The notes beneath the pieces are model-generated. The model saw only the letters and a program-made list of their open reading frames with translations. It had not been told where the DNA came from and did not search any database. Below are positions 12,575 through 14,278 of a stretch of 14,278 bases of DNA, one piece after another; within the stretch, counting starts at the first letter, position 1; each line of letters starts with the position of its first letter. This DNA comes from JANYCG01 sp031418395 (lineage in GTDB: Bacteria > Pseudomonadota > Gammaproteobacteria > Burkholderiales > Burkholderiaceae_C). A program made the position numbers and the translations under genes. The stretch covers positions 1 to 14,278 of the forward strand of contig JANOXL010000185.1 in NCBI GenBank assembly GCA_031418395.1, given 5' to 3'.

Positions 12575-12677
12575 ATTCCATTTCCAAATCATCCGTGAAC
12601 GTTGTTGTACCTCCTAGCCGTGCTTCAGCACTGTCTTCGTCGGTATGCCTACTTCACGAATGATTTAGAAACGGAAT
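12575..12677. promoter_or_regulatory. Symmetric control region between acyl-CoA synthetase and thiolase genes
   Basis: A 25-nt element occurs as an inverted repeat. The minus strand of 12575-12599 reads TTCACGG then ATGATTTGGAAATGGAAT; the plus strand of 12653-12677 reads TTCACGA then ATGATTTAGAAACGGAAT; 22 of 25 positions agree. The centre of symmetry (12626) falls on a small hairpin, GTGCT-TC-AGCAC (12620-12631). The minus-strand arm is preceded by CTAGGAGG. This could be a shared operator or a pair of leader elements, one per gene. No known regulator motif was matched. Confidence 0.5.
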
Positions 12678-12768
12678 GACCCGTTCGGGACATTGTTGCG
12701 CCCTCATTTTGGTTCAAAATAAGCCCAACCCGCACAGAATCCCGCAACCCGCCCATAAGGAATTCCCC

Positions 12769-14007
12769 ATGACCGAAGCCCTCATCATTGACGCCTGCCG
12801 CACTCCACGGGGCATCGGCAAGTTTGGCAAAGGTGCCTTGGCCGACATGCATCCACAACATCTGGGCGCAGCGGTTTTGAAAGCGATCAAGGAGCGCAAC
12901 AACTTGAACACGGCCGAGGTGGACGACATCATCTGGGGCACCAGTTCCCAGCGCGGCGCCCAGGCCTGTGACCTGGGCCGCATGGCGGCGCTCGACGCGG
13001 GCTACGATTTCAGGAGCAGCGGTGTCACGCTGGACCGCTTCTGCGGCTCAGGCATCACCACAGTGAACCTGGCCGCAGCGTCCATCATGTCGGGCATGGA
13101 AGACTTGATGATCGCGGGCGGTACCGAGATGATGTCCATGCCCGGCCGGCGCACGGCCGAAGAAGGCCCGCTGATGATGGACGCTGGCAACCTGCGCCTG
13201 CGCGCCAAAATACCGCAGTCCAACCAGGGCGTGTGCGCTGATGCCATCGCCACGTTGGAGGGCATCAGCCGCGCCGACCTCGACGCCGGTGCGCTGGAGA
13301 GCCAGCAAAAGGCGGACTTCGCCATCAAAAACGGCCACTTCAAGAAAAGCCTGATCCCGGTGTACAAGGCCGACGGCAGTTTGGCCCTGGACCGCGAAGA
13401 GTTCCCGCGCCCGCAGACCACCGCCGACGGCTTGGCTTCACTCAAACCAGCCTTCACACAACTGGCCGACCTTCCACTGGATGAAAAAGGCAACACTTAT
13501 CGCAGCTTGATCTTGCAGGAGCACCCGGGGCTGGACATTAAATTTGTGCACCATGCGGGCAATTCGTCGGGCGTGGTCGATGGCGCGGGAGCGCTGTTGC
13601 TGGCGTCTCCCGCTTACGCCAAAAAACACGGCATGAAGGCCCGCGCCCGCGTGGTCGCTTTCGCCAATGTGGGTGACTCGCCCACACTGATGTTGAACGC
13701 GCCGGTGCCTGCCGCCCGCAAGGTGCTGGCCAAGGCCGGGTTGACGGTGGACGACATCGATTTGTGGGAAATCAACGAAGCCTTCGCCGTGGTGATGGAA
13801 AAGTTCATCCGCGACCTGAAGCTGGACCGCAGCAAGGTCAACGTGAACGGCGGCGCGATGGCCTTGGGTCACCCGATTGGCGCCACCGGTTCGATGTTGA
13901 TTGGCACGCTGCTCGATGAGCTGGAGCGGCGTGATTTGAAACGCGGTTTGGTCACGATGTGTGCGGCAGGCGGCATGGCACCGGCGATCATTATTGAGCG
14001 GCTTTGA
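12769..14007 (+). CDS. Thiolase (acetyl-CoA C-acyltransferase)
   Basis: 412 residues, complete. Catalytic Cys92 lies in DRFCGSG (89-95), followed by NEAFA (336-340), GHPIGATGS (367-375, His368) and CAAGGM (398-403, Cys398), the full thiolase set. The enzyme either cleaves 3-ketoacyl-CoA in beta-oxidation or condenses two acetyl-CoA. Its insertion around 215-270 (YKADGSLALDREEFPRPQTT and following) is of the degradative or broad thiolase type. ATG 12769 has AAGGA (12757-12761) 7 nt upstream and gives the typical MTEALIIDACRTPRGIGKFG start. A longer open frame upstream (from 12676) includes the repeat region and is not coding. It diverges from the acyl-CoA synthetase gene, consistent with activation followed by thiolysis of the same substrate class. 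Confidence 0.94.
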   Translation: MTEALIIDACRTPRGIGKFGKGALADMHPQHLGAAVLKAIKERNNLNTAEVDDIIWGTSSQRGAQACDLGRMAALDAGYDFRSSGVTLDRFCGSGITTVNLAAASIMSGMEDLMIAGGTEMMSMPGRRTAEEGPLMMDAGNLRLRAKIPQSNQGVCADAIATLEGISRADLDAGALESQQKADFAIKNGHFKKSLIPVYKADGSLALDREEFPRPQTTADGLASLKPAFTQLADLPLDEKGNTYRSLILQEHPGLDIKFVHHAGNSSGVVDGAGALLLASPAYAKKHGMKARARVVAFANVGDSPTLMLNAPVPAARKVLAKAGLTVDDIDLWEINEAFAVVMEKFIRDLKLDRSKVNVNGGAMALGHPIGATGSMLIGTLLDELERRDLKRGLVTMCAAGGMAPAIIIERL

Positions 14008-14278
14008 GTTGGCGGCCAGGCTGGACGATTCGGTTTTGAACGCAGGGTTTGTGGCAGGCTTCGGGGTAGCCGAACACACCGGGGTAAATGCCTCCGCGAA
14101 TGTCCCCCGCCGCGAATTGACATGCGGCCAAGTCGTCACAACGCGGCGCGCGGCTCCTCCTTGATTTCGCTGCGGCATTCACCCCAGTGTCATCGGCGGT
14201 GAACGGTGGTGCTTGGGACAATTGGAACAGCCACATTGCTAACAGGATCAGGCCGGCGTGGCATTCAGCGCAGCGGCA
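13991..14278 (-). CDS. Uncertain open frame, C-terminal part of a hypothetical protein (cut by right edge)
   Basis: An open frame enters from the right edge and ends at 13991, overlapping the thiolase 3' end by 17 bp in convergent orientation. The 95 visible residues include a hydrophobic stretch (GLILLAMWLFQL) and several cysteines (ECH, RCDD, ACQ, ACHKPC). No family recognised. A start at ATG 14236 is possible but has only a partial signal-like N-terminus. The third codon positions are only moderately GC-rich. It may be the end of a gene outside the window, a decayed gene, or chance. Confidence 0.3.
   Translation of the reverse strand, partial: CRCAECHAGLILLAMWLFQLSQAPPFTADDTGVNAAAKSRRSRAPRCDDLAACQFAAGDIRGGIYPGVFGYPEACHKPCVQNRIVQPGRQLKAAQ

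Noticed and set aside
13438..14178. 246-codon open frame on the minus strand
   Set aside because: Mostly antisense to the thiolase C-terminal half; no recognisable domain.
1..14278. CRISPR array, tRNA or rRNA genes
   Set aside because: No evenly spaced direct repeats and no cloverleaf or rRNA-like sequence were noticed by eye; a tRNAscan/Infernal run would be decisive.

Overview
The window looks like chromosomal DNA of a betaproteobacterium, most likely Comamonadaceae (Rhodoferax/Polaromonas/Acidovorax type). The reasons are an orphan Bug-type solute-binding protein, a phasin-like gene, an 81-residue IF-1 with a TTG start, the divergent acyl-CoA synthetase/thiolase pair, and GC-rich codon use in all core genes. 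This is inferred from gene content; no database search was done.

Left part, 1-6881, is ordinary core genome. A phasin-like gene (cut by the left edge) and a Bug-family periplasmic binding protein lie on the minus strand. A plus-strand series follows: ABM-domain monooxygenase, DHH phosphoesterase (GTGA overlap with the previous gene), RbgA/YlqF ribosome-assembly GTPase, infA (IF-1), an aspartoacylase/succinylglutamate desuccinylase-like metallohydrolase, a secreted PepSY-like protein paired with a cytochrome b561-type membrane protein, and an SRAP (HMCES/YedK-type) DNA-crosslink protein.

Middle part, about 6882-10990, is different: AT-richer, with small ORFs all on the plus strand and with recombination-site-like sequences between several of them. 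A 60-bp element at 7632-7691 has the layout of an integron attC site and ends in a perfect GTTAGGC core. A related pair of 98-bp elements sits at 8117-8214 and 10063-10160, and isolated core sites occur at 7345 and 8755. I read the stretch as a cluster of integron gene cassettes without an integrase (CALIN-type), partly decayed. Its cargo is a small one-helix membrane protein, a membrane protein broken by an in-frame amber codon, a DUF1772-like four-helix protein, a BrnT-like toxin with a ribbon-helix-helix antitoxin, a YCII-domain protein and an AhpC/TSA-type peroxiredoxin.

Right part, 10991-14278, returns to core metabolism. An acyl-CoA synthetase (minus) and a thiolase (plus) diverge from a shared control region that contains a 25-nt inverted repeat. 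The 18-nt core of that repeat recurs exactly at 7116-7133, on the other side of the cassette cluster. The last 270 bp carry a low-confidence open frame on the minus strand.

No rRNA, tRNA, CRISPR array or transposase was recognised.
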